This document shows, piece after piece, positions 11,406 to 24,190 of a stretch of DNA of 64,000 nucleotides. This DNA comes from Ricordea florida (Eukaryota > Cnidaria > Anthozoa > Corallimorpharia > Ricordeidae): the NCBI GenBank assembly GCA_949710005.1, contig OX453275.1, positions 35,444,294 to 35,508,293 of the forward strand, read 5' to 3'. Numbering within the stretch: position 1 is the first letter of the stretch; each line of letters opens with the position of its first letter. The notes beneath the pieces were generated by a model, which did not search any database, was not told the origin of the DNA, and was given only the letters and a program-made list of their open reading frames with translations. The position numbers and the translations under genes are program-made.

Positions 11406-12914
11406 CTAGGCAGAAGGAAATTGACCAGCTTGAAGCGATGCATTGAAAAGATGAGTTAAACTTTGGGAGATATTCAGTTCCTCCATTTTTAAGACTTTCG
11501 CGGAAATCCCATCCGATCCTGTTGCCTTTGTCTGGTTAAGATCCTTGATAGCTTTAGAAACCTCATTCACATTACGCAGGGTGAATTTAAAAGATTCAAT
11601 GTTTGATGGCACCGCGTCTGGAACAAATTCAGGTTCGACTTCATTAGAGTTGGCTAAGAGAGAGGATGCTATTGACGTAAAATATAAGTTCAACGTATCG
11701 GCAATGTCATTGTGAGCAGTCACCTCTTGGTCATCAATAATCAGTCTATCGGTGTCACATGATGCTTTCTTGTTTGGGAGAACCTGCTTGAGAGTTTTCC
11801 AGAAGTTACGCGGATTGGATCTACTTTCCGCTACTTTCTCGGAAAAATAATTCCTTTTGGCTTTTCTGATTAATGAGGTGACTAAATTTCGCAGATGCCT
11901 ATATTCCAACCAATTTGATGGCCTGTTAAATTTCCTTGCTTTTTTGTGGAACTGATCACGCCTTCTCATTGTGGACAATATCGATTTATCTAGCCAGGGA
12001 TGAGTTGACTGGCGAATGCGTTTGCGGCGGATAGGAAAGTGCTCATTCATAGCATTAAAAAACAAGGATTGCCAGACGTAACATTTATCGTCGATATCAG
12101 AGAAAATTTCCATAATGTTCCACGGCACAAATTGTAAGTCTACGTTAAAATTTGCAATACATTGTGTGGTAAACGAACGGGTTTTAATGTAGTGGTGTTT
12201 AATAGGTTTGACGGATGACCCATGTAGAACACCAAAAATAGGTAGATGGTCACTAAAGAAGGTTGATAGAACACCAGTAGATTCAAATAAGTTAGGTGTC
12301 GACGTAATAAGTACATCAATAAGTGAAGAACACGTACTCGTTACTCTGGTGGGTTCTCTTATCATTTGTCTAAGTTCATTTGCCATTAAGAACTCCTCCA
12401 ATCTTTCTGTTTGATGTAGTGCACTCTTTAAACAATCGCAATTCAAGTCGCCAAAAATAATTACCTCCATATTGTCCCTAGTGGCTTTATGTAAAACATC
12501 ATCCAAGTAATTAAAAATCTCGAGGGACTCGTTCGGCGCTCGGTAAGCACAGCAAAGTAAATAATTTTTGTGATTTATCTCAAATTGCAGCTAGAGAGCT
12601 TCGTATCCATGCTCAAGATCACATCGTCGAGAAAACTTAAGGCCATTCTCATTGAGCAAATAGATAGCAACACCACCGCCTTTACGGCCGTGGGAGCGAT
12701 CCAAGCGAAACATTTGATAGCCAGAGATATGTACTTCTGAATCTATAATAGTGTCGTTCAGCCAGGTTTCAGAAATTGCAATCACCAAAGGATGGTTTCT
12801 AGTGAATATAAGGCGTAACTCATCGATGTGGCGAAGAAGATTTCTGCAATTAAAATGGATCATCCACGGTTTCTGTTGAGTATCTTTCCTAAGTAGACTT
12901 TGTTGATTATGCAT
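11406..12914 (-). pseudogene. Unit 3: LINE endonuclease and RT N-terminus
   Basis: Same motifs and the same two in-frame TAG codons as unit 1. Reads AKRNY and TAHND (B/1 type). Confidence 0.87.
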
Positions 12915-13459
12915 GTGCGCGAAGTCGACGCCGTTGACCGTGAGCTGGAAAAAGTCTTCTTGTTGGTGCTGCTCGCTTGAAAAGGTCCCGGATTAAGCTC
13001 GATGTCATGAATAAGGTTAATAATGGGTCGAAAAGTTGCCAAAGAATTGCAGTAGTAGGACACTCTGATGCTTGAGCGCGATGCATGTGATAATAGCTTC
13101 ACAGAGCGCCTAGAACCCAAAATGGCGTTTACGCCACGAATACAATCCTCGCCTTTAAAACCCGACTCCTGAGAATCGTAGAGTTCCAAGTAGCTTGTCC
13201 CGGTGTTTAATACCGAAAGCAGCCCAGAAGGACCCCAAATTAGTAAAATTATGAAGATTAAAGCGAAGTATAAGCGAAGTTTGGTAGAGCACAATAAAGG
13301 CCGTCTGTCCGCCATAACCGCCACGTGCTTTTTGTGATCCAAAGCAGTATCTTTTTTACGCGTGTTTGGGAGCGCGCCAAAGATGCGCGAAATAAATCCC
13401 TGGCTGCAATACGTAAACGTCCGTGAGTGTATTTCAAAGCAAGTCTTCTGCAAACTCAC
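12860..13459 (-). pseudogene. Unit 3: LINE N-terminal ORF with 2A motif
   Basis: First in-frame ATG at 13315 and DIELNPGP at 12983-13006. Tyr variant of the hydrophobic segment. Confidence 0.72.
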
Positions 13460-13998
13460 TACAAGCCGACAGAAACATTTCGCTTCCTGCCACCCACCAG
13501 TGTAATTAGGGGACTTAGCGCCTGAAACGTAACTGCCGCTATTGCACTAGCCAATTGTTCTTTTGCCTAGTTCTTACTCGGACCATCTCTGAATAACTGA
13601 ATGTTTGAATGCAATGCCGAATTGAAAGTCGAATGTCCGAAATGAAAGTTAGAATTGAATAACCGCATGTTTAAAGTAGATGTCCAAATGTTGTAAGTGG
13701 ATTTTGCTTGCCTGCTTTGAATGTTTCACTTGATTGATGGAATGTTTGGAGTTTATGTTTGAATGTTGTGAGTGCGATTTAAACGCCTGACCTGAATGTT
13801 GTAGTGAAGGTTTGAAAGTTTCAATTGGATATTTGAATATTTGAAAGTTTGAATTTTGGCGGTGATGGAACGCCATACTCTGCGTTGGGATCTGTGGTTT
13901 GCTTGCCCGGCGGCTCAGTAGACTGAAGAACTAGTAAGATATTGAACCATTGCTATTTCTAAAAACAAGACCAATGTTATATTTGAAGATCAACTTAC

Positions 13999-14068
13999 CA
14001 GTTTGAGATTGAAGAATGTAAAAAGGTCCGGAACAACAGATGAGCGCAAGAACTCTAAATAAGTCCAT
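13999..14068 (-). CDS. Signal-peptide first exon, copy 3
   Basis: Same 23 codons and phase-1 donor as copy 1. ATG at 14068, CRE at 14156-14163. Confidence 0.58.
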
Positions 14069-14593
14069 GAATAAAGGTAGAGCAGACCCAATGCTGATCT
14101 CTGTGTGACTGTGGCTCGAGTCTTACTAACAGACTGGACGAGACAAACACTTTAGTGACGTCACAAAGGGTTGCTTCGAACAACGTGACGAAATCTGTGT
14201 AACTCCTACGAGCGACAGCTAGCATAATGGTCCGCGTAAGAACTAGGCAAAAGAACAATAGGCTAGTGCAATAGCAGCAGTTACGTTTCAGGCGCTAAGT
14301 CCCCTAATTACATTTTATCTCAATGACCTGATTGGCCCATACGCAAAAAGCGCGAATTTTGAATTTAGAATATGATTTCAGATCCATTCTAAATCATTAA
14401 CATAACATTTCATTCGGGCTACGCGTTAGATGATTAAAAATTGTAACATGTCTTAAGGCTGGACAATTCCTATGCGCCAACACCAAGAAACTTAAACTGA
14501 TGTAGAATAACATCGGGATCGGTTCCATGAACCATCAATCAGCGACCTCGTTAAGGCCAATTCGCTTGAATTTCACAAAAGAACTGTCAGTTT

Positions 14594-14626
<33 letters not shown>

Positions 14627-14651
14627 GCTTTATTTATAACTGAAAGACCGA

Positions 14652-16163
14652 TCAGCGAAGTCCAGGAGGAAGACGCTGGTATAAACCGATGATCAGTATC
14701 AATAAATTACATGATAAAAAACAATAAAAAATCCAAACACTACATTTATGATCATTCTTATCCAAATCCATAAAAAATTTAAAAAGCTTAGTCTTAAAAA
14801 TTTTCAGGCTACTGCAGTTTCGATGGTCTGTTGGGAGGTCATTCCATTCCTTGGCAGCAGCGTACATGAATGTGGACTGGCCCATAGCAGTTTTACTTCT
14901 AAGAAGATGAAGTTCTCTGTTGTCTCTCAAGGCCTTACTACGAAGGTCGGATCGTAATATAAGATAACCTTGTAGTTGCCTGGGACAGTTTTAATCGTTC
15001 ACCGGATTCTATAAACTAACTGTAGACGCATATAACGCCGCCTATTGAATAAAGTTAACAGACCAAGCTTCTCTCTCATAAATTGTGTGCACGTTAAGTG
15101 ATTTGTTCTTAAAATTATTCTCATCGCCTTATTTTGCAGCCTTTCTAAAAAATCAGAGTTCTTCTTGATGCAAAATCCCCATACGGTGCAACCGTAATCT
15201 AAAATGGGTAGAATTGTAAAAGAATTATAAATCTTCAATAATATAGCAGGGCTAAGAAAAGATGAAATTCTGTTTAAAAGTTTCAATTTGGGATAAACCC
15301 TGGAGGCAACATAAGACAAATGATTGTTCCAGGATAACGACTCATCTACCACTACGCCAAGATACTTAAAGTGCTTTTGTTGTTTTAAAATTGAATTTCC
15401 ATAGAATATAATAATAATAATAATAATAATGAACTTTATTTGAGTGTCAAGTGTATTTAGCACTGCTGTACTAATTGGGGACACTGTAAAGCACAAATGA
15501 AATTAATTAAATCAAATCAAATGTTCCTGGTGTTAATATGTTAATGTTCCTGGTGGTTTTAAGCCATGGTTTCCGTTTTTTTGTGTTACAAATAAGGCCA
15601 TTTCTGCGGAACCAGTATCGTACACTCTTGAGGTCCTCGTTAACATTGTGTTCAGCTAAATCAATGTCCTTAGAACAGGAATGCATCTCGGTGTCGTCTG
15701 CGTATAACGAGACAGTGGATGTATGGCATGCCTTCGATATATTATTAATGTGGATATTAAATAACGTTGGTCCTAAAACCGACCCCTGCGGGACGCCAAA
15801 AGAGAGACGCAACGGAGCCGAAACAGCGTCTTTGAAGACGACACACTGTGATCTCTCAGAGAGGTAACTGTAGAACCACCGAAGTTCGGAATCTTTGACA
15901 CCATAAGATTGAAGCTTGGTGAGCAAAACGTCATGTCTGATAACATCAAAGGCTTTTCTTAAGTCAAGGAAAACACTGACTGACTTGAGACCTTTATCAA
16001 TTGCCATCTTCCATGAATCTACAACCTTAAGTAGAGCCACAGTAGTTGAGGAGAACTTGGAGTAAGCGAACTGATGCTGTTCTATGAGACCAGACTTGTA
16101 AGCAAAGTTCTGTAAGTCCGAATTTGCAAAGGATTCCAGGATTTTTGAAACAGAGGGTACCAC
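14652..16163 (-). pseudogene. Unit 4: LINE reverse transcriptase split by insertion, and C-terminus
   Basis: Pieces at 15507-16163 (motifs A-C), 14999-15496 (thumb) and 14652-14930 (C-terminal WNDLP segment). Broken by the 15410-15539 insertion and the older frameshift. Confidence 0.88.
15410..15539 (-). mobile_element. 5'-truncated LINE 3' end inserted in unit 4
   Basis: Same insertion at the same base as in unit 3, inherited by unit duplication. Confidence 0.75.
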
Positions 16164-16235
16164 TGAAATAGGTCGGTAATTATCACAGTCAGTTATCGTA
16201 CCTCCTTTAAAAAGTGGTGTTACTCTTGCTTTTTT

Positions 16236-17744
16236 CTAGGCAGAAGGAAATTGACCAGCTTGAAGCGATGCATTGAAAAGATGAGTTAAACTTTGGGAGA
16301 TATTCAGTTCCTCCATTTTTAAGACTTTCGCGGAAATCCCATCCGATCCTGTTGCCTTTGTCTGGTTAAGATCCTTGATAGCTTTAGAAACCTCATTCAC
16401 ATTACGCAGGGTGAATTTAAAAGATTCAATGTTTGATGGCACCGCGTCTGGAACAAATTCAGGTTCGACTTCATTAGAGTTGGCTAAGAGAGAGGATGCT
16501 ATTGACGTAAAATATAAGTTCAACGTATCGGCAATGTCATTGTGAGCAGTCACCTCTTGGTCATCAATAATCAGTCTATCGGTGTCACATGATGCTTTCT
16601 TGTTTGGGAGAACCTGCTTGAGAGTTTTCCAGAAGTTACGCGGATTGGATCTACTTTCCGCTACTTTCTCGGAAAAATAATTCCTTTTGGCTTTTCTGAT
16701 TAATGAGGTGACTAAATTTCGCAGATGCCTATATTCCAACCAATTTGATGGCCTGTTAAATTTCCTTGCTTTTTTGTGGAACTGATCACGCCTTCTCATT
16801 GTGGACAATATCGATTTATCTAGCCAGGGATGAGTTGACTGGCGAATGCGTTTGCGGCGGATAGGAAAGTGCTCATTCATAGCATTAAAAAACAAGGATT
16901 GCCAGACGTAACATTTATCGTCGATATCAGAGAAAATTTCCATAATGTTCCACGGCACAAATTGTAAGTCTACGTTAAAATTTGCAATACATTGTGTGGT
17001 AAACGAACGGGTTTTAATGTAGTGGTGTTTAATAGGTTTGACGGATGACCCATGTAGAACACCAAAAATAGGTAGATGGTCACTAAAGAAGGTTGATAGA
17101 ACACCAGTAGATTCAAATAAGTTAGGTGTCGACGTAATAAGTACATCAATAAGTGAAGAACACGTACTCGTTACTCTGGTGGGTTCTCTTATCATTTGTC
17201 TAAGTTCATTTGCCATTAAGAACTCCTCCAATCTTTCTGTTTGATGTAGTGCACTCTTTAAACAATCGCAATTCAAGTCGCCAAAAATAATTACCTCCAT
17301 ATTGTCCCTAGTGGCTTTATGTAAAACATCATCCAAGTAATTAAAAATCTCGAGGGACTCGTTCGGCGCTCGGTAAGCACAGCAAAGTAAATAATTTTTG
17401 TGATTTATCTCAAATTGCAGCTAGAGAGCTTCGTATCCATGCTCAAGATCACATCGTCGAGAAAACTTAAGGCCATTCTCATTGAGCAAATAGATAGCAA
17501 CACCACCGCCTTTACGGCCGTGGGAGCGATCCAAGCGAAACATTTGATAGCCAGAGATATGTACTTCTGAATCTATAATAGTGTCGTTCAGCCAGGTTTC
17601 AGAAATTGCAATCACCAAAGGATGGTTTCTAGTGAATATAAGGCGTAACTCATCGATGTGGCGAAGAAGATTTCTGCAATTAAAATGGATCATCCACGGT
17701 TTCTGTTGAGTATCTTTCCTAAGTAGACTTTGTTGATTATGCAT
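16236..17744 (-). pseudogene. Unit 4: LINE endonuclease and RT N-terminus
   Basis: Same motifs and stops as unit 3, with no additional amino-acid change seen. Confidence 0.87.
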
Positions 17745-18289
17745 GTGCGCGAAGTCGACGCCGTTGACCGTGAGCTGGAAAAAGTCTTCTTGTTGGTGCT
17801 GCTCGCTTGAAAAGGTCCCGGATTAAGCTCGATGTCATGAATAAGGTTAATAATGGGTCGAAAAGTTGCCAAAGAATTGCAGTAGTAGGACACTCTGATG
17901 CTTGAGCGCGATGCATGTGATAATAGCTTCACAGAGCGCCTAGAACCCAAAATGGCGTTTACGCCACGAATACAATCCTCGCCTTTAAAACCCGACTCCT
18001 GAGAATCGTAGAGTTCCAAGTAGCTTGTCCCGGTGTTTAATACCGAAAGCAGCCCAGAAGGACCCCAAATTAGTAAAATTATGAAGATTAAAGCGAAGCA
18101 TAAGCGAAGTTTGGTAGAGCACAATAAAGGCCGTCTGTCCGCCATAACCGCCACGTGCTTTTTGTGATCCAAAGCAGTATCTTTTTTACGCGTGTTTGGG
18201 AGCGCGCCAAAGATGCGCGAAATAAATCCCTGGCTGCAATACGTAAACGTCCGTGAGTGTATTTCAAAGCAAGTCTTCTGCAAACTCAC
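17690..18289 (-). pseudogene. Unit 4: LINE N-terminal ORF with 2A motif
   Basis: First in-frame ATG at 18145 and DIELNPGP at 17813-17836. Cys variant, as in units 1 and 6. Confidence 0.72.
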
Positions 18290-18828
18290 TACAAGCCGAC
18301 AGAAACATTTCGCTTCCTGCCACCCACCAGTGTAATTAGGGGACTTAGCGCCTGAAACGTAACTGCCGCTATTGCACTAGCCAATTGTTCTTTTGCCTAG
18401 TTCTTACTCGGACCATCTCTGAATAACTGAATGTTTGAATGCAATGCCGAATTGAAAGTCGAATGTCCGAAATGAAAGTTAGAATTGAATAACCGCATGT
18501 TTAAAGTAGATGTCCAAATGTTGTAAGTGGATTTTGCTTGCCTGCTTTGAATGTTTCACTTGATTGATGGAATGTTTGGAGTTTATGTTTGAATGTTGTG
18601 AGTGCGATTTAAACGCCTGACCTGAATGTTGTAGTGAAGGTTTGAAAGTTTCAATTGGATATTTGAATATTTGAAAGTTTGAATTTTGGCGGTGATGGAA
18701 CGCCATACTCTGCGTTGGGATCTGTGGTTTGCTTGCCCGGCGGCTCAGTAGACTGAAGAACTAGTAAGATATTGAACCATTGCTATTTCTAAAAACAAGA
18801 CCAATGTTATATTTGAAGATCAACTTAC

Positions 18829-18898
18829 CAGTTTGAGATTGAAGAATGTAAAAAGGTCCGGAACAACAGATGAGCGCAAGAACTCTAAATAAGTCCAT
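18829..18898 (-). CDS. Signal-peptide first exon, copy 4
   Basis: Same 23 codons and phase-1 donor as copy 1. ATG at 18898, CRE at 18986-18993. Confidence 0.58.
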
Positions 18899-19423
18899 GA
18901 ATAAAGGTAGAGCAGACCCAATGCTGATCTCTGTGTGACTGTGGCTCGAGTCTTACTAACAGACTGGACGAGACAAACACTTTAGTGACGTCACAAAGGG
19001 TTGCTTCGAACAACGTGACGAAATCTGTGTAACTCCTACGAGCGACAGCTAGCATAATGGTCCGCGTAAGAACTAGGCAAAAGAACAATAGGCTAGTGCA
19101 ATAGCAGCAGTTACGTTTCAGGCGCTAAGTCCCCTAATTACATTTTATCTCAATGACCTGATTGGCCCATACGCAAAAAGCGCGAATTTTGAATTTAGAA
19201 TATGATTTCAGATCCATTCTAAATCATTAACATAACATTTCATTCGGGCTACGCGTTAGATAATTAAAAATTGTAACATGTCTTAAGGCTGGACAATTCC
19301 TATGCGCCAACACCAAGAAACTTAAACTGATGTAGAATAACATCGGGATCGGTTCCATGAACCATCAATCAGCGACCTCGTTAAGGCCAATTCGCTTGAA
19401 TTTCACAAAAGAACTGTCAGTTT

Positions 19424-19465
<42 letters not shown>

Positions 19466-19490
19466 GCTTTATTTATAACTGAAAGACCGA

Positions 19491-20872
19491 TCAGCGAAGT
19501 CCAGGAGGAAGACGCTGGTATAAACCGATGATCAGTATCAATAAATTACATGATGAAAAACAATAAAAAATCCAAACACTACATTTATGATCATTCTTAT
19601 CCAAATCCATAAAAAATTTAAAAAGCTTAGTCTTAAAAATTTTCAGGCTACTGCAGTTTCGATGGTCTGTTGGGAGGTCATTCCATTCCTTGGCAGCAGC
19701 GTACATGAATGTGGACTGGCCCATAGCAGTTTTACTTCTAAGAAGATGAAGTTCTCTGTTGTCTCTCAAGGCCTTACTACGAAGGTCGGATCGTAATATA
19801 AGATAACCTTGTAGTTGCCTGGGACAGTTTTAATCGTTCACCGGATTCTATAAACTAACTGTAGACGCATATAACGCCGCCTATTGAATAAAGTTAACAG
19901 ACCAAGCTTCTCTCTCATAAATTGTGTGCACGTTAAGTGATTTGTTCTTAAAATTATTCTCATCGCCTTATTTTGCAGCCTTTCTAAAAAATCAGAGTTC
20001 TTCTTGATGCAAAATCCCCATACGGTGCAACCGTAATCTAAAATGGGTAGAATTGTAAAAGAATTATAAATCTTCAATAATATAGCAGGGCTAAGAAAAG
20101 ATGAAATTCTGTTTAAAAGTTTCAATTTGGGATAAACCCTGGAGGCAACATAAGACAAATTATTGTTCCAGGATAACGACTCATCTACCACTACGCCAAG
20201 ATACTTAAAGTGCTTTTGTTGTTTTAAAATTGAATTTCCATAGAATATGTTAATGTTCCTGGTGGTTTTAAGCCATGGTTTCCGTTTTTTTGTGTTACAA
20301 ATAAGGCCATTTCTGCGGAACCAGTATCGTACACTCTTGAGGTCCTCGTTAACATTGTGTTCAGCTAAATCAATGTCCTTAGAACAGGAATGCATCTCGG
20401 TGTCGTCTGCGTATAACGAGACAGTGGATGTATGGCATGCCTTCGATATATTATTAATGTGGATATTAAATAACGTTGGTCCTAAAACCGACCCCTGCGG
20501 GACGCCAAAAGAGAGACGCAACGGAGCCGAAACAGCGTCTTTGAAGACGACACACTGTGATCTCTCAGAGAGGTAACTGTAGAACCACCGAAGTTCGGAA
20601 TCTTTGACACCATAAGATTGAAGCTTGGTGAGCAAAACGTCATGTCTGATAACATCAAAGGCTTTTCTTAAGTCAAGGAAAACACTGACTGACTTGAGAC
20701 CTTTATCAATTGCCATCTTCCATGAATCTGCAACCTTAAGTAGAGCCACAGTAGTTGAGGAGAACTTGGAGTAAGCGAACTGATGCTGTTCTATGAGACC
20801 AGACTTGTAAGCAAAGTTCTGTAAGTCCGAATTTGCAAAGGATTCCAGGATTTTTGAAACAGAGGGTACCAC
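19491..20872 (-). pseudogene. Unit 5: LINE reverse transcriptase and C-terminus
   Basis: RT motifs A, B and C intact, old frameshift before the C-terminal segment. Amino-acid variants identical to unit 2. Confidence 0.88.
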
Positions 20873-20944
20873 TGAAATAGGTCGGTAATTATCACAGTCA
20901 GTTATCGTACCTCCTTTAAAAAGTGGTGTTACTCTTGCTTTTTT

Positions 20945-22453
20945 CTAGGCAGAAGGAAATTGACCAGCTTGAAGCGATGCATTGAAAAGATGAGTTAAAC
21001 TTTGGGAGATATTCAGTTCCTCCATTTTTAAGACTTTCGCGGAAATCCCATCCGATCCTGTTGCCTTTGTCTGGTTAAGATCCTTGATAGCTTTAGAAAC
21101 CTCATTCACATTACGCAGGGTGAATTTAAAAGATTCAATGTTTGATGGCACCGCGTCTGGAACAAATTCAGGTTCGACTTCATTAGAGTTGGCTAAGAGA
21201 GAGGATGCTATTGACGTAAAATATAAGTTCAACGTATCGGCAATGTCATTTTGAGCAGTCACCTCTTGGTCATCAATAATCAGTCTATCGGTGTCACATG
21301 ATGCTTTCTTGTTTGGGAGAACCTGCTTGAGAGTTTTCCAGAAGTTACGCGGATTGGATCTACTTTCCGCTACTTTCTCGGAAAAATAATTCTTTTTGGC
21401 TTTTCTGATTAATGAGGTGACTAAATTTCGCAGATGCCTATATTCCAACCAATTTGATGGCCTGTTAAATTTCCTTGCTTTTTTGTGGAACTGATCACGC
21501 CTTCTCATTGTGGACAATATCGATTTATCTAGCCAGGGATGAGTTGACTGGCGAATGCGTTTGCGGCGGATAGGAAAGTGCTCATTCATAGCATTAAAAA
21601 ACAAGGATTGCCAGACGTAACATTTATCGTCGATATCAGAGAAAATTTCCATAATGTTCCACGGCACAAATTGTAAGTCTACGTTAAAATTTGCAATACA
21701 TTGTGTGGTAAACGAACGGGTTTTAATGTAGTGGTGTTTAATAGGTTTGACGGATGACCCATGTAGAACACCAAAAATAGGTAGATGGTCACTAAAGAAG
21801 GTTGATAGAACACCAGTAGATTCAAATAAGTTAGGTGTCGACGTAATAAGTACATCAATAAGTGAAGAACACGTACTCGTTACTCTGGTGGGTTCTCTTA
21901 TCATTTGTCTAAGTTCATTTGCCATTAAGAACTCCTCCAATCTTTCTGTTTGATGTAGTGCACTCTTTAAACAATCGCAATTCAAGTCGCCAAAAATAAT
22001 TACCTCCATATTGTCCCTAGTGGCTTTATGTAAAACATCATCCAAGTAATTAAAAATCTCGAGGGACTCGTTCGGCGCTCGGTAAGCACAGCAAAGTAAA
22101 TAATTTTTGTGATTTATCTCAAATTGCAGCTAGAGAGCTTCGTATCCATGCTCAAGATCACATCGTCGAGAAAACTTAAGGCCATTCTCATTGAGCAAAT
22201 AGATAGCAACACCACCGCCTTTACGGCCGTGGGAGCGATCCAAGCGAAACATTTGATAGCCAGAGATATGTACTTCTGAATCTATAATAGTGTCGTTCAG
22301 CCAGGTTTCAGAAATTGCAATCACCAAAGGATGGTTTCTAGTGAATATAAGGCGTAACTCATCGATGTGGCGAAGAAGATTTCTGCAATTAAAATGGATC
22401 ATCCACGGTTTCTGTTGAGTATCTTTCCTAAGTAGACTTTGTTGATTATGCAT
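20945..22453 (-). pseudogene. Unit 5: LINE endonuclease and RT N-terminus
   Basis: Same motifs and the same two TAG codons. Amino-acid variants identical to unit 2. Confidence 0.87.
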
Positions 22454-22998
22454 GTGCGCGAAGTCGACGCCGTTGACCGTGAGCTGGAAAAAGTCTTCTT
22501 GTTGGTGCTGCTCGCTTGAAAAGGTCCCGGATTAAGCTCGATGTCATGAATAAGGTTAATAATGGGTCGAAAAGTTGCCAAAGAATTGCAGTAGTAGGAC
22601 ACTCTGATGCTTGAGCGCGATGCATGTGATAATAGCTTCACAGAGCGCCTAGAACCCAAAATGGCGTTTACGCCACGAATACAATCCTCGCCTTTAAAAC
22701 CCGACTCCTGAGAATCGTAGAGTTCCAAGTAGCTTGTCCCGGTGTTTAATACCGAAAGCAGCCCAGAAGGACCCCAAATTAGTAAAATTATGAAGATTAA
22801 AGCGAAGTATAAGCGAAGTTTGGTAGAGCACAATAAAGGCCGTCTGTCCGCCATAACCGCCACGTGCTTTTTGTGATCCAAAGCAGTATCTTTTTTACGC
22901 GTGTTTGGGAGCGCGCCAAAGATGCGCGAAATAAATCCCTGGCTGCAATACGTAAACGTCCGTGAGTGTATTTCAAAGCAAGTCTTCTGCAAACTCAC
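22399..22998 (-). pseudogene. Unit 5: LINE N-terminal ORF with 2A motif
   Basis: First in-frame ATG at 22854 and DIELNPGP at 22522-22545. Tyr variant as in unit 2. Confidence 0.72.
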
Positions 22999-23537
22999 TA
23001 CAAGCCGACAGAAACATTTCGCTTCCTGCCACCCACCAGTGTAATTAGGGGACTTAGCGCCTGAAACGTAACTGCCGCTATTGCACTAGCCAATTGTTCT
23101 TTTGCCTAGTTCTTACTCGGACCATCTCTGAATAACTGAATGTTTGAATGCAATGCCGAATTGAAAGTCGAATGTCCGAAATGAAAGTTAGAATTGAATA
23201 ACCGCATGTTTAAAGTAGATGTCCAAATGTTGTAAGTGGATTTTGCTTGCCTGCTTTGAATGTTTCACTTGATTGATGGAATGTTTGGAGTTTATGTTTG
23301 AATGTTGTGAGTGCGATTTAAACGCCTGACCTGAATGTTGTAGTGAAGGTTTGAAAGTTTCAATTGGATATTTGAATATTTGAAAGTTTGAATTTTGGCG
23401 GTGATGGAACGCCATACTCTGCGTTGGGATCTGTGGTTTGCTTGCCCGGCGGCTCAGTAGACTGAAGAACTAGTAAGATATTGAACCATTGCTATTTCTA
23501 AAAACAAGACCAATGTTATATTTGAAGATCAACTTAC

Positions 23538-23607
23538 CAGTTTGAGATTGAAGAATGTAAAAAGGTCCGGAACAACAGATGAGCGCAAGAACTCTAAATA
23601 AGTCCAT
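23538..23607 (-). CDS. Signal-peptide first exon, copy 5
   Basis: Same 23 codons and phase-1 donor as copy 1. ATG at 23607, CRE at 23695-23702. This is the rightmost complete copy, because unit 6 lacks the spacer. Confidence 0.58.
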
Positions 23608-24132
23608 GAATAAAGGTAGAGCAGACCCAATGCTGATCTCTGTGTGACTGTGGCTCGAGTCTTACTAACAGACTGGACGAGACAAACACTTTAGTGACGT
23701 CACAAAGGGTTGCTTCGAACAACGTGACGAAATCTGTGTAACTCCTACGAGCGACAGCTAGCATAATGGTCCGCGTAAGAACTAGGCAAAAGAACAATAG
23801 GCTAGTGCAATAGCAGCAGTTACGTTTCAGGCGCTAAGTCCCCTAATTACATTTTATCTCAATGACCTGATTGGCCCATACGCAAAAAGCGCGAATTTTG
23901 AATTTAGAATATGATTTCAGATCCATTCTAAATCATTAACATAACATTTCATTCGGGCTACGCGTTAGATAATTAAAAATTGTAACATGTCTTAAGGCTG
24001 GACAATTCCTATGCGCCAACACCAAGAAACTTAAACTGATGTAGAATAACATCGGGATCGGTTCCATGAACCATCAATCAGCGACCTCGTTAAGGCCAAT
24101 TCGCTTGAATTTCACAAAAGAACTGTCAGTTT

Positions 24133-24165
<33 letters not shown>

Positions 24166-24190
24166 GCTTTATTTATAACTGAAAGACCGA

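Larger units (their letters stand above)
9399..13584. mobile_element. Unit 3: TIR transposon with nested LINE and second insertion
   Basis: Left TIR 9399-9482, right TIR 13501-13584, LINE body 9766-13500. B-type unit: it carries the 130-bp insertion in the RT, CFLSCNL in the C-terminal ORF and GTTAGATGATTAA in the transposon interior (shared with unit 4 only). At the 5' hydrophobic segment it matches units 2 and 5 (Tyr), so it is a mosaic of A and B types. Confidence 0.85.
14229..18414. mobile_element. Unit 4: TIR transposon with nested LINE and second insertion
   Basis: Left TIR 14229-14312, right TIR 18331-18414, LINE body 14596-18330. Almost identical to unit 3 including the 130-bp insertion (15410-15539), but with the Cys variant (LRLCFAL) at the 5' hydrophobic segment. 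Period from unit 3 is exactly 4830. Confidence 0.85.
19059..23123. mobile_element. Unit 5: TIR transposon with nested LINE
   Basis: Left TIR 19059-19142, right TIR 23040-23123, LINE body 19426-23039. A-type like unit 2 (KVADSW, NNNLSY, AKKNY, TAQND, LRLYFAL), no 130-bp insertion. The (TAA)n tail is the longest of the six, nine bases longer than in units 1, 3, 4 and 6. Confidence 0.85.
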
